A stretch of 49,446 nt of DNA from contig CAZPUJ010000340.1 in the NCBI GenBank assembly GCA_964589725.1, positions 1-49,446 on the forward strand, written 5' to 3'. Below, piece after piece: positions 25,341 to 34,414 of this stretch. The DNA comes from CAYSHJ01 sp964589725. GTDB lineage: Bacteria; Planctomycetota; Planctomycetia; Planctomycetales; Planctomycetaceae. Made by a program: the position numbers and the translations under genes. The stretch's first letter is position 1; every line of letters begins with the position of its first letter. A model generated the notes under the pieces. The model made no database searches, was not told the DNA's origin, and was given only the letters and a program-made list of their open reading frames with translations.

Positions 25341-27761
25341 TTATACCAGCCGCCAGCGACGGCGGCATAGCCACTCTATCGACAACAAGACGGCGAACAG
25401 CAACAAGAGTTCCCAGCGAGTCCACAAAGGCACGACAGTTGCGACGGCCAGCGGGACCGGTTGTCCAAAGGGCAGTTCGTCGGGGAGACGGTCGGCTGCG
25501 TGCAGCGGGAAGTAGCGGCCGTGCGTCGCGCGGGCGGCGGCTTCGAGGTCGGCTCGATCCAAGCGGCGTTGCAGCAGTTCGCGCTGCGGGGCTTCGATGT
25601 GGAAATCGACGGCCGGTGGCGATCCGGCTACGGACGGCTCGACAACCCAGGCATGATAGTGCCCATCGCGCAGGCCGCGCAGCTCGCCAGTCCACACGTT
25701 GGGTGATTTGGCGGCGCGCGACAATGTGATCGTGCGGCGTGGCTCGTCGGTGCGTTCGACGACAATCGTCGCGGTGCCGCTTGTCGCGAGATTGCGTTCG
25801 TCGAAGAATTGCAATCGGAGTCGGACCAGCTCGCCGCGCTGATACGTTTGTCGGTCGGCCGTGAACTCGACGCCGCGTGCTCCGGTGAGGTTGTGCGAGC
25901 GGCTGAGATACCGCAACGCCTGAACCCAATAGCGCGAGTACAAACGCTCGCCGCCACGGAAGCGCCAACGCCAGATTTCGTCGGTCGCATGGAACAAGAC
26001 TTTGCCGGCTCCGAAGCGTTGCAGCGCGATGACCGGCAGCGGTTGCGATTCGCCGCGACGATGCGAATGCTCGACCAGCACGGTCGCTCCGGCTTTCAAT
26101 CGCGGAGCCTCGCACAGCCAGTACAGGCCGGGAAGCGATTTCCAAACGTCGCGCGACGGACCGTCCAGTTGCAGATGCCGAAATAGTGGCGTGCTTGTTT
26201 GGCCGACGGCGGTCCACTGCGGACGGAACGGCTCGCGCAGAATGGCGTCGAGGGGGGGAACCTTCGCGCCGTCGAATTCGATCGGCAGCAGCGCTTCGAT
26301 CGGTGAACCGCGAAAACTCAGCGGCATATGTTGCGCGCCGGCTATGATCAACAAACCGCCCCCGTCGCGCACGAACTCGCGCACGTTGTCGAGCACGCCG
26401 GGACTGAACGCTCCGGGGTTCAAGTCGCCGAGCAACACGACGTCATACGCCGCGAGAGCCTCACGGCTGACGGGGAAGCGGCCTTGCAGCGGCTTCGCGG
26501 TTGTGTCCTGCAACGCGAATTCGAGATCGGCTTCGAGCAGCAGTGTGTGCAGCTCCATCGTCGGTTCCCGTTCGAGCATGTTTTTCAATTCGCGAAATTC
26601 CCAGCGCGGCAGTTCGTCGGCGAGCAATATCTTGAGTTTTCCCTCGCGTACGCGAACGGATTGCGTCAGCCGATTGTTGTCGCGGTCGACATCACCGGGC
26701 GGCGGCGTCACGATCATTTCAAAGTCACGGTCGCCCGGCTGAGTCGGGGTGTAAAGTAAATCGACATTCGTTGTCTGCCCGTCGGTCGGCAGTGTGATCG
26801 AACGGTGTTTTAGCGGCTTGTCGGAGCCTCGTTCGCGAAGCTCGACGCTTGCCGACCGACCCGCGAAGCCGATTGCTTTGACTTTGGCCGAGAACACGAT
26901 CGGATCGTTGACGAAGGCGACGTCGTCAGCAATCAACTCGGCCATTTGCACGTCGCGTGCTGGCTCGCTGCTGCCAAAACCGACGACAAACAGCGGCACG
27001 AGTTGCTCGCGAGCCAGCGGGGCGATCATCGACAGTTTGTCGCTTTCGCCGCTGCTTGCGATGCCGTCGGTGAGTAGCACGATCGCCGCCGGCGGAGTGC
27101 CGCGGTTTTGATTCAGCACTTGTCGCACCGCCTCGGCTGGGCGCGTGAGGTCTCCGACCGGGCGCAGGTTGTCGAGGTCCGACAACAACACTTGAATGTG
27201 CTCGTCGGCGACGAGATCACCGCCGACCGGAATTTTCTCGTTCGCGAATCGTTCGACGCGAACCTTGTGGCGTTGCCGCAGGCGCCGCAACCAGCGGCCG
27301 TCGTCGCGCGACAACAGACGTCGCACCAAATCAAACCGTTCCGCGTCGGCGAAGTCGGTTGCGTCGAGTAATTTCGCGACAGCTTGCCGATCGGCGTCAT
27401 CGTGGTAGGCGTCGCGCAGACTCATGCTGGCGGAGTCATCGATCAACACAACGACCAACGGCAACCCCGTTCGCTCGATCGACAGGCTGACTTGCGCGAG
27501 CAACAGCAACACCATCGTCAGTGTCAGGCTGCGTAAACCGATGAGGACTGCTCGCCGCGGCCAATTCAAGGACTGCGCGTCGCGGCGATAGATCTGGATC
27601 ACAAAGACGATCAGTCCAATGAGCAGCAACCACACGATTGCGGTTGGCCAGTGACTGGGCCAGGGCGTTTGCCCCGTGAAATTCCAGCGAGACTCCTGTC
27701 CCGGCTCGCACGCCGGCAGGTTGAGGTATCCTTCGAGCAGTCGTGGCAGTGGGTTGGTCAT
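25341..27761 (-). CDS. Membrane VWA / glutamine-amidotransferase-like protein
   Basis: 806 residues. Two membrane segments near the N-terminus (about 38-58, 70-92), a VWA-type region beginning LVVVLIDDSASMSLRD (MIDAS-like DxSxS at about 102-106) and continuing AIVLLTDGIASSGES, then a beta domain. Next comes a class-I-glutamine-amidotransferase-like fold (AYDVVLLGDLNPGAFSPG, FVRDGGGLLIIAGAQHMP), and a final membrane segment (VVPLWTRWELLLLFAVLLSIEWLCRRRW). This is the plan of large BatA/aerotolerance-like proteins in planctomycetes. Start ATG 27761 (MTNPLPRLL) precedes the membrane region; the frame extends to 27896 without support. Upstream of the DUF4175 gene by 23 bp, so one operon. Confidence 0.8.
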   Translation of the reverse strand: MTNPLPRLLEGYLNLPACEPGQESRWNFTGQTPWPSHWPTAIVWLLLIGLIVFVIQIYRRDAQSLNWPRRAVLIGLRSLTLTMVLLLLAQVSLSIERTGLPLVVVLIDDSASMSLRDAYHDDADRQAVAKLLDATDFADAERFDLVRRLLSRDDGRWLRRLRQRHKVRVERFANEKIPVGGDLVADEHIQVLLSDLDNLRPVGDLTRPAEAVRQVLNQNRGTPPAAIVLLTDGIASSGESDKLSMIAPLAREQLVPLFVVGFGSSEPARDVQMAELIADDVAFVNDPIVFSAKVKAIGFAGRSASVELRERGSDKPLKHRSITLPTDGQTTNVDLLYTPTQPGDRDFEMIVTPPPGDVDRDNNRLTQSVRVREGKLKILLADELPRWEFRELKNMLEREPTMELHTLLLEADLEFALQDTTAKPLQGRFPVSREALAAYDVVLLGDLNPGAFSPGVLDNVREFVRDGGGLLIIAGAQHMPLSFRGSPIEALLPIEFDGAKVPPLDAILREPFRPQWTAVGQTSTPLFRHLQLDGPSRDVWKSLPGLYWLCEAPRLKAGATVLVEHSHRRGESQPLPVIALQRFGAGKVLFHATDEIWRWRFRGGERLYSRYWVQALRYLSRSHNLTGARGVEFTADRQTYQRGELVRLRLQFFDERNLATSGTATIVVERTDEPRRTITLSRAAKSPNVWTGELRGLRDGHYHAWVVEPSVAGSPPAVDFHIEAPQRELLQRRLDRADLEAAARATHGRYFPLHAADRLPDELPFGQPVPLAVATVVPLWTRWELLLLFAVLLSIEWLCRRRWRLV

Positions 27762-27869
27762 GACATATCTGCAAGACTTTCGCGAATGCGTTGAACGTCG
27801 GATCGGCGACGGATACTCTCCGCGCGACATTGTTTCGCGGGCGGCACATGCGGTCCAGACCTGGCAGGC

Positions 27870-28286
27870 ATGACGGAAACGACGCCCGACAGACACGGCG
27901 ATTTAAACCACGCCGCCAGCACCGACGGTCGATTATCCGCGACGATGCGGCCCGTCTTGCGGGCGCTCAATAATCTCAACGGCTCGTCACCCATGCGGCG
28001 ATTTCTGAAGAACTATGTCGAACGACATCTGCATCCCGCAAATCAGCTCTTTCATCTCGTCGGCCTGCCGGTGACGTTCATCTTGCCGGTCCACTTTTTG
28101 GTGTGGAGCTACCCGCCATCGTGGGCATTGATCTCGTTCGTCATCGGCTACATGTTGCAGTTCGTTGGCCACGCGATTGAAGGTAACGACGCCGGCGAGT
28201 TGATCCTGATCAAGAAGAATCTCGGCCGCCCGTATGTCGAATTCGGCCCGCGACACCCGTCGCGCGCGGGCGAGAAAAAAAACTGA
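27870..28286 (+). CDS. DUF962 / Mpo1-like membrane protein
   Basis: 138 residues. HPANQLFHLVGLPVTFI and FVIGYMLQFVGHAIEGN are the signatures of the DUF962/YGL010w family; yeast Mpo1 is a dioxygenase in fatty-acid alpha-oxidation, using conserved histidines (here in RHLHPANQLFH and VGHAIEGN). Two membrane segments (about 68-85, 90-108) are visible. Function by homology only: lipid alpha-oxidation is plausible, not shown. The 5' part (1-40) is a non-conserved tail, so a later start is possible. Divergent from the VWA gene across 108 bp. Confidence 0.8.
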   Translation: MTETTPDRHGDLNHAASTDGRLSATMRPVLRALNNLNGSSPMRRFLKNYVERHLHPANQLFHLVGLPVTFILPVHFLVWSYPPSWALISFVIGYMLQFVGHAIEGNDAGELILIKKNLGRPYVEFGPRHPSRAGEKKN

Positions 28287-28320
28287 GCGAGCTGGCCCAT
28301 CGACCACCTCGCTCAGTTTG
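28282..28320. terminator. Bidirectional-type hairpin after the DUF962 gene
   Basis: ACTGAGCGAG (28282-28291) pairs with CTCGCTCAGT (28308-28317) around a 16-base loop. The stem overlaps the DUF962 stop codon; A-rich sequence on the 5' side and TTTG on the 3' side suit termination in both directions, towards the convergent DUF1598 gene. Confidence 0.65.
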
Positions 28321-28355
28321 CTTCAATCCGCGATCCGACATCCCCAATCCGCAAT

Positions 28356-30134
28356 CTACTTCGCGTCCCACCACCACCGTCCGGCCGGCAGATCGGTCGC
28401 TTGGCCGCGAGCCGACAGCGGCTTCAGGCTGTCCGAGGACTTCATCACCTTTTCGTCTTTCACGACCGACATCACGTCGCCCCGTACGCCTCCGGCAACC
28501 TGTATGACGATGTCTCGGCCACGATAGACGCGGTGATTGGCGACCGATTCGACTTCCTTCGGAGCCGCGTAGACCGCCGGCTGAAAAATGCCGTTTGCCG
28601 CGAACGAACCCAAATCCCAACCAATTCGATTGGCCACCCCTTCGTTCTTCAACAACGCAGAGACCAGCGCGAGATCGAACACGTTTTGCAGATCGGCGAA
28701 GGTCAGGTCGCGTCGAGCCAACTCGGCATAGTGCTTCGTAAAGTTCTCCGCGAAGGCGCGGTTTGTCGCGTCCGCTTGACCGGTCGGCACACGCTCGCCC
28801 TGAGCCGTCAGGAACTGATTCTCCGACAGGCATTGGACCGACGGACCTTGAATCTCGAACACGTGATGATCTGGGCTGTGCAGCACCGAGTCGTACTTCA
28901 TCGTCAGCCACCACCGCAGCGCGTCGATCCGCGCCGCCTTCTGTTCGGCTTCGGTCAGTAGTTCGAAGATGCTGGGAATGTGCTGCCCGCCGTCCAACTT
29001 GCCGATGCCGATCATCTTCAGTTTGTAGTCCGCCTCGGTAATCACGCGAGTCACGCGTGATTCGCGCGGCACGCCCCACAGTTCGATGTCCTGCGGGCCC
29101 AGTTTGCTTTGCAACTGATTGACCCAATTCTTGACCACCGCTCCCGCCGGTAGCGGCCCGCGCGCCTGCGATTGCTCGACGAACGCTTGCAACTTCTTCA
29201 TCCCTTCGGGACGCGGATTGAACGAGCAACCAAAGTTCTGTAAGCCGTCACCCGAGAAGGTTCGCAACACGGTCACCAGATCATCGAGTTGCACTAGCGG
29301 CCGACCGCTGTCAACACCGACCGGCAAACCATGGTCATTGTATTTCCACGCTTCCGCGGTGCCACCGATCACGACGTCGCGCGATTCGGGATACACCATC
29401 ACGAAGCGAAGCTGTGTCAGCCCAGCCAGATTCTTCATGGTCTCGACGACTTGCCGACCTTCAGTCAAGCGCTTGCTGACTTCATGTTCCAGCCGCGTCA
29501 GCGAAATCAGCCGCAGCTCAGATCGCTTCGCAACATCCGCATTCAAGTCCGCTTTGCGAGCACTCAGTCCGAGAGCTTTCAATCGTCCGAATTGTTCTTC
29601 TTTTTTCAGTCCGCTCAGCAGGCCGTTCGGATTGACCGCCACGCCTTGCGCATACTCGGTGATCGTCCCACCTTCGCCCTGGACGTCCTGCCATGGGCCA
29701 CTGGTTTCTGACGTGATGAGATTGATGAGCGACGTGAAGTCGGCCTGCACGCCACCGCCGAGCATTGACTGCCGCCGAGCTTGCTGGCTTTGAGCCTGAG
29801 CTCGCTCCGCCGGCTGATCGATCCGTCGCGTCGTACCGCGCGAGGCCGAAACGTCGCCGACCGACAACTGCGCATTCGCCACTTGCTTCAACAGTTGAAC
29901 CCGCTCGCGCGGGTCAGCCACAGCCTGAGCCGTTTCCACCGCGCCGGCGAACTCACCAAACGCGAGTTGTTGCTCCACCTTTTTCTGCGCATCCGAGACC
30001 TCCTGCGGCCCGGCCATCACCGGCATCAGCAGCCACACGCTCGTCGCCATCGCGACGCACGACGTCACGGCCAACCGCCACAACCGGGCTCGTCGTCCGT
30101 GCCGTCCCATCAGTCCGTCAATGTTCCGAACCAT
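28356..30134 (-). CDS. DUF1598 domain protein, exported
   Basis: 592 residues. A signal or membrane segment (LAVTSCVAMATSVWLLMPVMAG, about 21-43) is followed by a helical stretch with RERVQLLKQVANAQLSVGD (TPR-like) and then a long conserved body (FVMVYPESRDVVIGGTAEAW, VGVDSGRPLVQLDDLVTVLR, IELWGVPRESRVTRVITEADYKLKMIGIG) that I identify as DUF1598, a planctomycete family of unknown function. ATG 30134 has AGGGAGACC upstream; the open frame extends to 30263 but without a ribosome site. An ATCCGCGATCC/AATCCGCAATC repeat (28324-28354) follows the stop codon. Monocistronic as seen. Confidence 0.8.
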   Translation of the reverse strand: MVRNIDGLMGRHGRRARLWRLAVTSCVAMATSVWLLMPVMAGPQEVSDAQKKVEQQLAFGEFAGAVETAQAVADPRERVQLLKQVANAQLSVGDVSASRGTTRRIDQPAERAQAQSQQARRQSMLGGGVQADFTSLINLITSETSGPWQDVQGEGGTITEYAQGVAVNPNGLLSGLKKEEQFGRLKALGLSARKADLNADVAKRSELRLISLTRLEHEVSKRLTEGRQVVETMKNLAGLTQLRFVMVYPESRDVVIGGTAEAWKYNDHGLPVGVDSGRPLVQLDDLVTVLRTFSGDGLQNFGCSFNPRPEGMKKLQAFVEQSQARGPLPAGAVVKNWVNQLQSKLGPQDIELWGVPRESRVTRVITEADYKLKMIGIGKLDGGQHIPSIFELLTEAEQKAARIDALRWWLTMKYDSVLHSPDHHVFEIQGPSVQCLSENQFLTAQGERVPTGQADATNRAFAENFTKHYAELARRDLTFADLQNVFDLALVSALLKNEGVANRIGWDLGSFAANGIFQPAVYAAPKEVESVANHRVYRGRDIVIQVAGGVRGDVMSVVKDEKVMKSSDSLKPLSARGQATDLPAGRWWWDAK

Positions 30135-30613
30135 GAAGGTCTCCCTGCCGCCACCCGTGCGGCTCATGTCTGCCAAGGCCGGCCTCATGCCCTGTCTCCG
30201 ATCGTCCGACAAACCTCGAAATAGAATCGTCCGTGCGCCGAGCCACGTCAAGCAGTTTGTCATGGATTCGCAGGATCATCCTCTGCCGCCGAGACTCGTT
30301 CCAGACAACACAAAAAACCGGCAGATCATGCCGCCGCACCATCGCGTCACTCGTCGAGTCCCCATTCTTCGGCGGTTTCTTCGCACGCCGCGAAGCTGAG
30401 TTTGTCCGCAAGCCACCACGACTCACTTCCACCACCTAACTTTCACCGACCGCTGAACTCGGCACGCCCCGCAACCTTTTCGCGATCCGCCAATCGAACA
30501 CACCGTGATCGAGTGCGAGTGAAAAACCCAGCCACGCCATCTAAGATGCCCGCCCCAACCCACGACTTTGACGATTTCATCGCCGACGTCGTGATTGCCG
30601 TTCCAAGGTCTTC
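30135..30613. other. Intergenic 30135-30613
   Basis: Between the DUF1598 start and the tRNA. A few open frames cross it but none has a ribosome site, coding-like periodicity or recognisable protein. Presumed to hold the promoters for the flanking genes; I could not identify a clear one. Confidence 0.6.
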
Positions 30614-30668
<55 letters not shown>

Positions 30669-30687
<19 letters not shown>

Positions 30688-31376
30688 CTTTCGTTCTCGC
30701 TCGCAGCCATCCGCGGCGTGTCGCTCAAGTCGGCAAACTTGAGCGACTTCGGTTGTACGTCTTGATCGACTGTCGCTTGGTTATCGTCGCGAAGGCGGCT
30801 GCTCGGCTTTTGAATTGGACCCAAACGGTCGAAGTCAACGTCAGAACCCAGCAGTTTTCTTTGTTTGCATAGAGATACAAGAGGCCGCCGCGGTCGCAAT
30901 TCGAGGCCGATGACATCGTCATCCTCGGCCAGACCGTCGAGCCCTCCTTCAAAGATACGAACTTCGGAAGTGCGCGGGTCGATGACTCGCGTGATTTCCA
31001 CCATCCCTTTGACGATTCGAGCGTGATCCTTGCCGTCCTCAGGCCCTTTCCACCGAATCTCGAACTTCATCCGCGGTTTGACTGAAACCGCCTTGCCGAG
31101 GCTGATCCACGGCACTTTTCGTTATGGTACGACCCATCGAATCTTGCCTCGCAGCACGTTACCGTCAGTGCCTTGGCGGTTCGATTGTTTAACCTTCGGA
31201 AGTCCTTCGTTGGGCTTCGGGGCAGGAATACGGTCCCCCGCGTGCGGACCGCGCCCGTTTCGACTCTGCGTGCTTGACGGCTTTGCGGCGGATGGTTGCC
31301 CTGAGTTGAGCAGGCTCATCACCGAAAAATAGAGGCACGTTCTCTGACCTACGGATGGCGCATCACCGTTTGCCAA
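30669..31376 (-). pseudogene. Relic of a BlaR1-like C-terminal domain gene
   Basis: Two same-frame pieces separated by a TAA (31124-31122). The first ends VLRGKIRWVVP; the second continues RKVPWISLGKAVSVKPRMKFEIRWK, KGMVEITRVIDPRTSEVRIF. This matches the two repeat domains of the BlaR1 at 1058-4420 (LRGQIRWV ... WINLGEAD ... MKFEV ... VKGTVEVTRI ... SEVRI) almost motif for motif. TAA falls between IRWV and WI, in a variable spot. The 3' end runs 19 nt into the tRNA on the other strand, so the native terminus is lost. It overlaps folP at its start. Likely a decayed copy of a sensor or repeat-domain protein. Confidence 0.65.
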
Positions 31377-32197
31377 GCCAGAAGCGCGTCGCGAGTGGCT
31401 CGCACGTCATGGACTCGCAGGATGTCCGTGCCTTGAGCGGCGAGGGCGATGCTCACGCCAAGCGTGCCGGCATTCGGTTCCTCAACTTCGCGGGCAAGTA
31501 CTTTCTTCAAGAATCGCTTGCGCGAGTGACCGATGAGGACCGGCTGGCCGAGCGCGTGAAACTCGGAGATATGCGAGAGCAATTGAATGTTGTGTTCGGG
31601 GGTTTTGCCGAAGCCGATGCCGGGGTCGAGCACGATTCGCTTGCGCGCGATTCCGGCGGTTTCGAGTTCGTCAAGGCGTCGTGAGAAATGTTGCCGCACG
31701 TCTTGCACGACATCGTCGTAGCGTGGATCGAGTTGCATTGTCGGCGGCGTGCCTTGAATGTGCATGATGATCACGCCGCAGGCTGACTCGCGACAGACGG
31801 CTGTCATCGCTGGATCGAATGTCAGGCCGGAAATATCGTTGACGATGACGGCACCCGCGTCGAGGCACAAGCGAGCGACTTCGGCTTTGTAGGTGTCGAT
31901 CGAAATTGGGACGCGGGTTTGTCGCGCAAGTTCGCGCACGACTGGAACGACGCGGCGCAGCTCGTCCTCAAGCGGCACGGGCGTCGCACCGGGGCGCGTC
32001 GACTCGCCGCCGATGTCCAGAATGTCCGCGCCCTCGTCGGCCAAACGCAGAGCATACTCGACCGCAACCGAAACGTTTGAGAACTGGCCGCCATCTGAAA
32101 AGCTGTCCGGCGTGACGTTGACGATCCCCATCAGACGAGGGAAACGGCCAAGCTCCCAGCGATCGCTGCCCATTTCCCAGAGACGTACAGTAGTCAT
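31349..32197 (-). CDS. folP: Dihydropteroate synthase
   Basis: 282 residues; joins 6-hydroxymethyl-dihydropterin pyrophosphate and p-aminobenzoate in folate synthesis. Conserved signatures in order: LMGIVNVTPDSFSDGG (about 22-37), DILDIGGESTRPGA, ISIDTYKAEVA, VNDISGL, MHIQGTPPTMQ, LDPGIGFGKT, PVLIGHSRKRFL. Complete TIM-barrel with the usual length. The N-terminal 17 residues are variable; ATG at 32197 is the only reasonable start. Its neighbour downstream is a relic overlapping by 28 bp, so no folate operon is seen. Confidence 0.95.
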   Translation of the reverse strand: MTTVRLWEMGSDRWELGRFPRLMGIVNVTPDSFSDGGQFSNVSVAVEYALRLADEGADILDIGGESTRPGATPVPLEDELRRVVPVVRELARQTRVPISIDTYKAEVARLCLDAGAVIVNDISGLTFDPAMTAVCRESACGVIIMHIQGTPPTMQLDPRYDDVVQDVRQHFSRRLDELETAGIARKRIVLDPGIGFGKTPEHNIQLLSHISEFHALGQPVLIGHSRKRFLKKVLAREVEEPNAGTLGVSIALAAQGTDILRVHDVRATRDALLAWQTVMRHP

Positions 32198-32258
32198 GTC
32201 AGGTTGTGTCCACTCTGTGGAAGTCGGGAAAACTGGGGATATGCAGACCTCTGTGGGT

Positions 32259-32286
32259 TTGACATTGAGGGCGCGATAGGTATTCT
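32259..32286 (+). promoter_or_regulatory. Promoter for the Cys-rich protein gene
   Basis: TTGACA (32259-32264), 16-bp spacer, TATTCT (32281-32286). A good sigma-70-like match with about 175 nt of leader before the ATG at 32468. Within the leader a GCGTCC / GGACGC dyad (32349-32381) surrounds AAGGAGTGTC. Confidence 0.45.
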
Positions 32287-32467
32287 ACCCCGCACAATCT
32301 TCGTAGTCGGTAGAGTTTGCCGACGGTGAAACGTTGTGTATTCACCAGTGCGTCCAAGGAGTGTCGGACGCGAATCATCGAGAACGTCGGTGCCAGGAAG
32401 GTGCTGAACGTTCGCCACGATGGGAGGTCGTGTGCGGCCGGACCATCATAGTTCAAAGGGAGACAAC

Positions 32468-32932
32468 ATGAGTCGCAATCTGTGGAAGTTGGTCGCGCTG
32501 AGCGTGACCCTCGCCGTCCTGGCCGCTTTCGGCGGTGCCGCTGAGGCCAGGGATAACTGCTGCAAGCCGGCGAAGATCAAGTGCTGCAAGGCATCGAAGA
32601 GCCAGTGCTGCCAGGCGCAGCAAACGACCTGCCAGATCGTCACCACGACGACCAGCACGCCCGTTCCGGCGTGCCAGACCACCGCCGCGACGAACTGCGG
32701 GCAGGCTGCGAACTGCTGCCAAGCGTCGGGCTCGAACTGCCGCCAAGCGTCAGCCTCGAACTGCCGCCAAGCGTCGGCCTCGAAGTGCTGCCGGCCGAGG
32801 GTCACTTGCTGCTCGGCGCAGTCGGCCAGCGCGCCGTCTTGTGCCGCTCCGGCCGCGACTTCGCCCGAGGTCAAGGAAGTTCCGGCTCCGCCGCCGGAAG
32901 AGCCGGCTCCGGCTCCCAAGAAGGATGCCTAG
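32468..32932 (+). CDS. Secreted Cys-rich repeat protein
   Basis: 154 residues. ATG at 32468 has AAGGGAG upstream; signal peptide MSRNLWKLVALSVTLAVLA... cleaves after AEA (about 27). The mature part is very rich in Cys (CC pairs: DNCCKPAKIKCCKASKSQCC), with a short tandem Cys repeat (NCRQAS) and a Pro/Glu/Ala tail (APPPEEPAPAPKKDA). No known domain. Planctomycetes make Cys-rich wall proteins; an envelope role with disulfide cross-linking is plausible but inferred. Flanked by its own promoter and a strong terminator, so likely highly expressed. Confidence 0.85.
   Translation: MSRNLWKLVALSVTLAVLAAFGGAAEARDNCCKPAKIKCCKASKSQCCQAQQTTCQIVTTTTSTPVPACQTTAATNCGQAANCCQASGSNCRQASASNCRQASASKCCRPRVTCCSAQSASAPSCAAPAATSPEVKEVPAPPPEEPAPAPKKDA
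32731..32778 (+). repeat. 24-bp tandem repeat in Cys-rich gene
   Basis: Two copies, 32731-32754 and 32755-32778, differing at one base; core CTCGAACTGCCGCCAAGCGT. Partial diverged copies flank them (from about 32708 and to 32795). Each encodes 8 residues of the type SNCRQASA. Confidence 0.8.
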
Positions 32933-32992
32933 TTTTCGGACGAGAACACGGGCATTGGTTGACCGCACGTCAGCCGACATCCTAAGTGGCTT

Positions 32993-33033
32993 CAATCGGG
33001 CTGACTTTTGCCAAGTCAGCCCGATTGTTTTTT
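32993..33033 (+). terminator. Intrinsic terminator after Cys-rich gene
   Basis: 15-bp perfect stem CAATCGGGCTGACTT (32993-33007), 5-base loop TTGCC, complement to 33027, then TTTTTT (33028-33033). Confidence 0.95.
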
Positions 33034-33067
33034 CAGCCACATTCATCATTTTTGAAGGAATTGGCCT

Positions 33068-34396
33068 GTGGTGATTGCACCTTCCATTAACGTTCGAGAG
33101 GTCTTGCGGGAACGAACAAGTTTTGGAATGGATGAGGCCAAGCTGCTGACACAGGCGGTCTCGCGTCGGCAATTTCCCGAGACGCGGCAGGAAATCGATG
33201 CCGCCATCGCCGAGGTTCAAGACGCGAACCGTCCCAAAGAAGAGCAGCTCACGAAGGCCGGCATCGGAGCTTACCTGTTGGCCCGGCATTCCGTCGCAGA
33301 GAGCTTGTTGAGCCGCTTGTCGTCGCATCCGGTGGGGCTGTTTCATCACGGTTTGGTCTTACAGGCGCTCGGCCGACTCAACGAAGCCGAGACGCGATTC
33401 GAGGCCGCGGCCAAGGCGGGATACGACTCGATCGAATGCACTTTGCGACGCGTGGGAGTCATCCGCCAGCAGGACCGCCTCGACGATGCCGAGAAGCTGT
33501 TGCGGTCAGTCTCCAAGCAAGCAGTGTCGCGGGCCGAGTACTCGTACCAGATGGGGGGCATCCTGTGGGATCGAGGTGACACATTCGGCGCGGTGGAATA
33601 CTTCGAACGCGCCATCGACATGGACTCGCATCACACGCGAGCTCTCTTTTCGCTGGCCAACATTAACACACTGTTCGGCAACGACGACGAGGCGATTGCG
33701 CTCTACGAGCGGTCTCTGTCAAAGCCGCCGATGTTCTTGAACGCGTTGCTCAATCTCGGCCTGTTGTACGAGGACCGCGAGAACTACAAAGCCGCGGCGT
33801 TCTGTTTCCACAAAGCTCTGGAATTCGACCCGACTCACGAGCGGGCGCGGCTGTACTTCAAGGACATCGAAGCCGCGAAGGACATGTACTTTGATGAGGA
33901 CGCTGCGCGGCTGGACGGCCAATTACAGGCCGTCCTGGCGAGGCCCATTTCCGACTTCGAGCTGTCCGTGCGCAGCCGCAATTGCCTCGACCATCTGGGC
34001 ATTCAAAACCTGGGAGATCTCACCAGCACCTCTGAACAAGATTTGCTGAAGGGCCGCAATTTCGGCGAGACCTCGTTGGTTGAAGTGCGACAGCTCATGG
34101 AGCTGCACGGCCTCCGGATTGGTCAGAATCTGCTGCCGGCGGAGGGCCGCGATCAATTCGAGCTTCCCTCCGACTTGCCGGCCGAGGCTCAAGCCGTGCT
34201 GAATCGACCGATTGCCGATCTGAACCTCAGCGTGCGTGCCCGAAAGTGCATGACGCGGTTGAATATCAACACGATCGGCGAACTGGTTCGCCGCTCGCCC
34301 GACGACCTGCTGGGTGTCCGCAATTTTGGCGTGACGTCGCTCAATGAAATCCGGGCCAAGCTGTCCGAGGCGAGTCTGCAACTCCGCAACGATTGA
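33068..34396 (+). CDS. TPR protein with two RNAP alpha-CTD-like domains
   Basis: 442 residues. TPR repeats (about 60-285: AEYSYQMGGILWDRGDTFGAVEYFERAI, then NALLNLGLLYEDRENYKAAAFCFHKAL) are followed by two copies of the RNA polymerase alpha C-terminal fold. Copy one: LSVRSRNCLDHLGIQNLGDL ... RNFGETSLVEV (about 300-360). Copy two: LSVRARKCMTRLNINTIGEL ... RNFGVTSLNEI (about 380-440). E. coli alpha R265 and N268 (DNA contacts) align with R and N in the first copy (VRSRNC), R with Lys in the second. Start GTG at 33068 follows AAGGA by 8 nt. May bind DNA or transcription factors as a decoy or bridge; inferred. Confidence 0.85.
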   Translation: MVIAPSINVREVLRERTSFGMDEAKLLTQAVSRRQFPETRQEIDAAIAEVQDANRPKEEQLTKAGIGAYLLARHSVAESLLSRLSSHPVGLFHHGLVLQALGRLNEAETRFEAAAKAGYDSIECTLRRVGVIRQQDRLDDAEKLLRSVSKQAVSRAEYSYQMGGILWDRGDTFGAVEYFERAIDMDSHHTRALFSLANINTLFGNDDEAIALYERSLSKPPMFLNALLNLGLLYEDRENYKAAAFCFHKALEFDPTHERARLYFKDIEAAKDMYFDEDAARLDGQLQAVLARPISDFELSVRSRNCLDHLGIQNLGDLTSTSEQDLLKGRNFGETSLVEVRQLMELHGLRIGQNLLPAEGRDQFELPSDLPAEAQAVLNRPIADLNLSVRARKCMTRLNINTIGELVRRSPDDLLGVRNFGVTSLNEIRAKLSEASLQLRND

Positions 34397-34414
34397 GCGA
34401 CCACTGCGTGTGAC

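Noticed and set aside
20929..26217. Full 1762-residue reading for the DUF4175 gene
   Set aside because: The extra N-terminus is Arg/Ser/Ala-rich, antisense-like and overlaps the VWA gene on the same strand; the membrane domain starts at ATG 25317.
30118..30435. 105-residue ORF upstream of DUF1598
   Set aside because: No ribosome site, no family similarity, and overlaps the DUF1598 start in another frame.
31122..31124. TAA in the BlaR1-like relic as recoded stop
   Set aside because: TAA is not a Sec codon, and the spot is a variable linker; a simple nonsense mutation in a relic.
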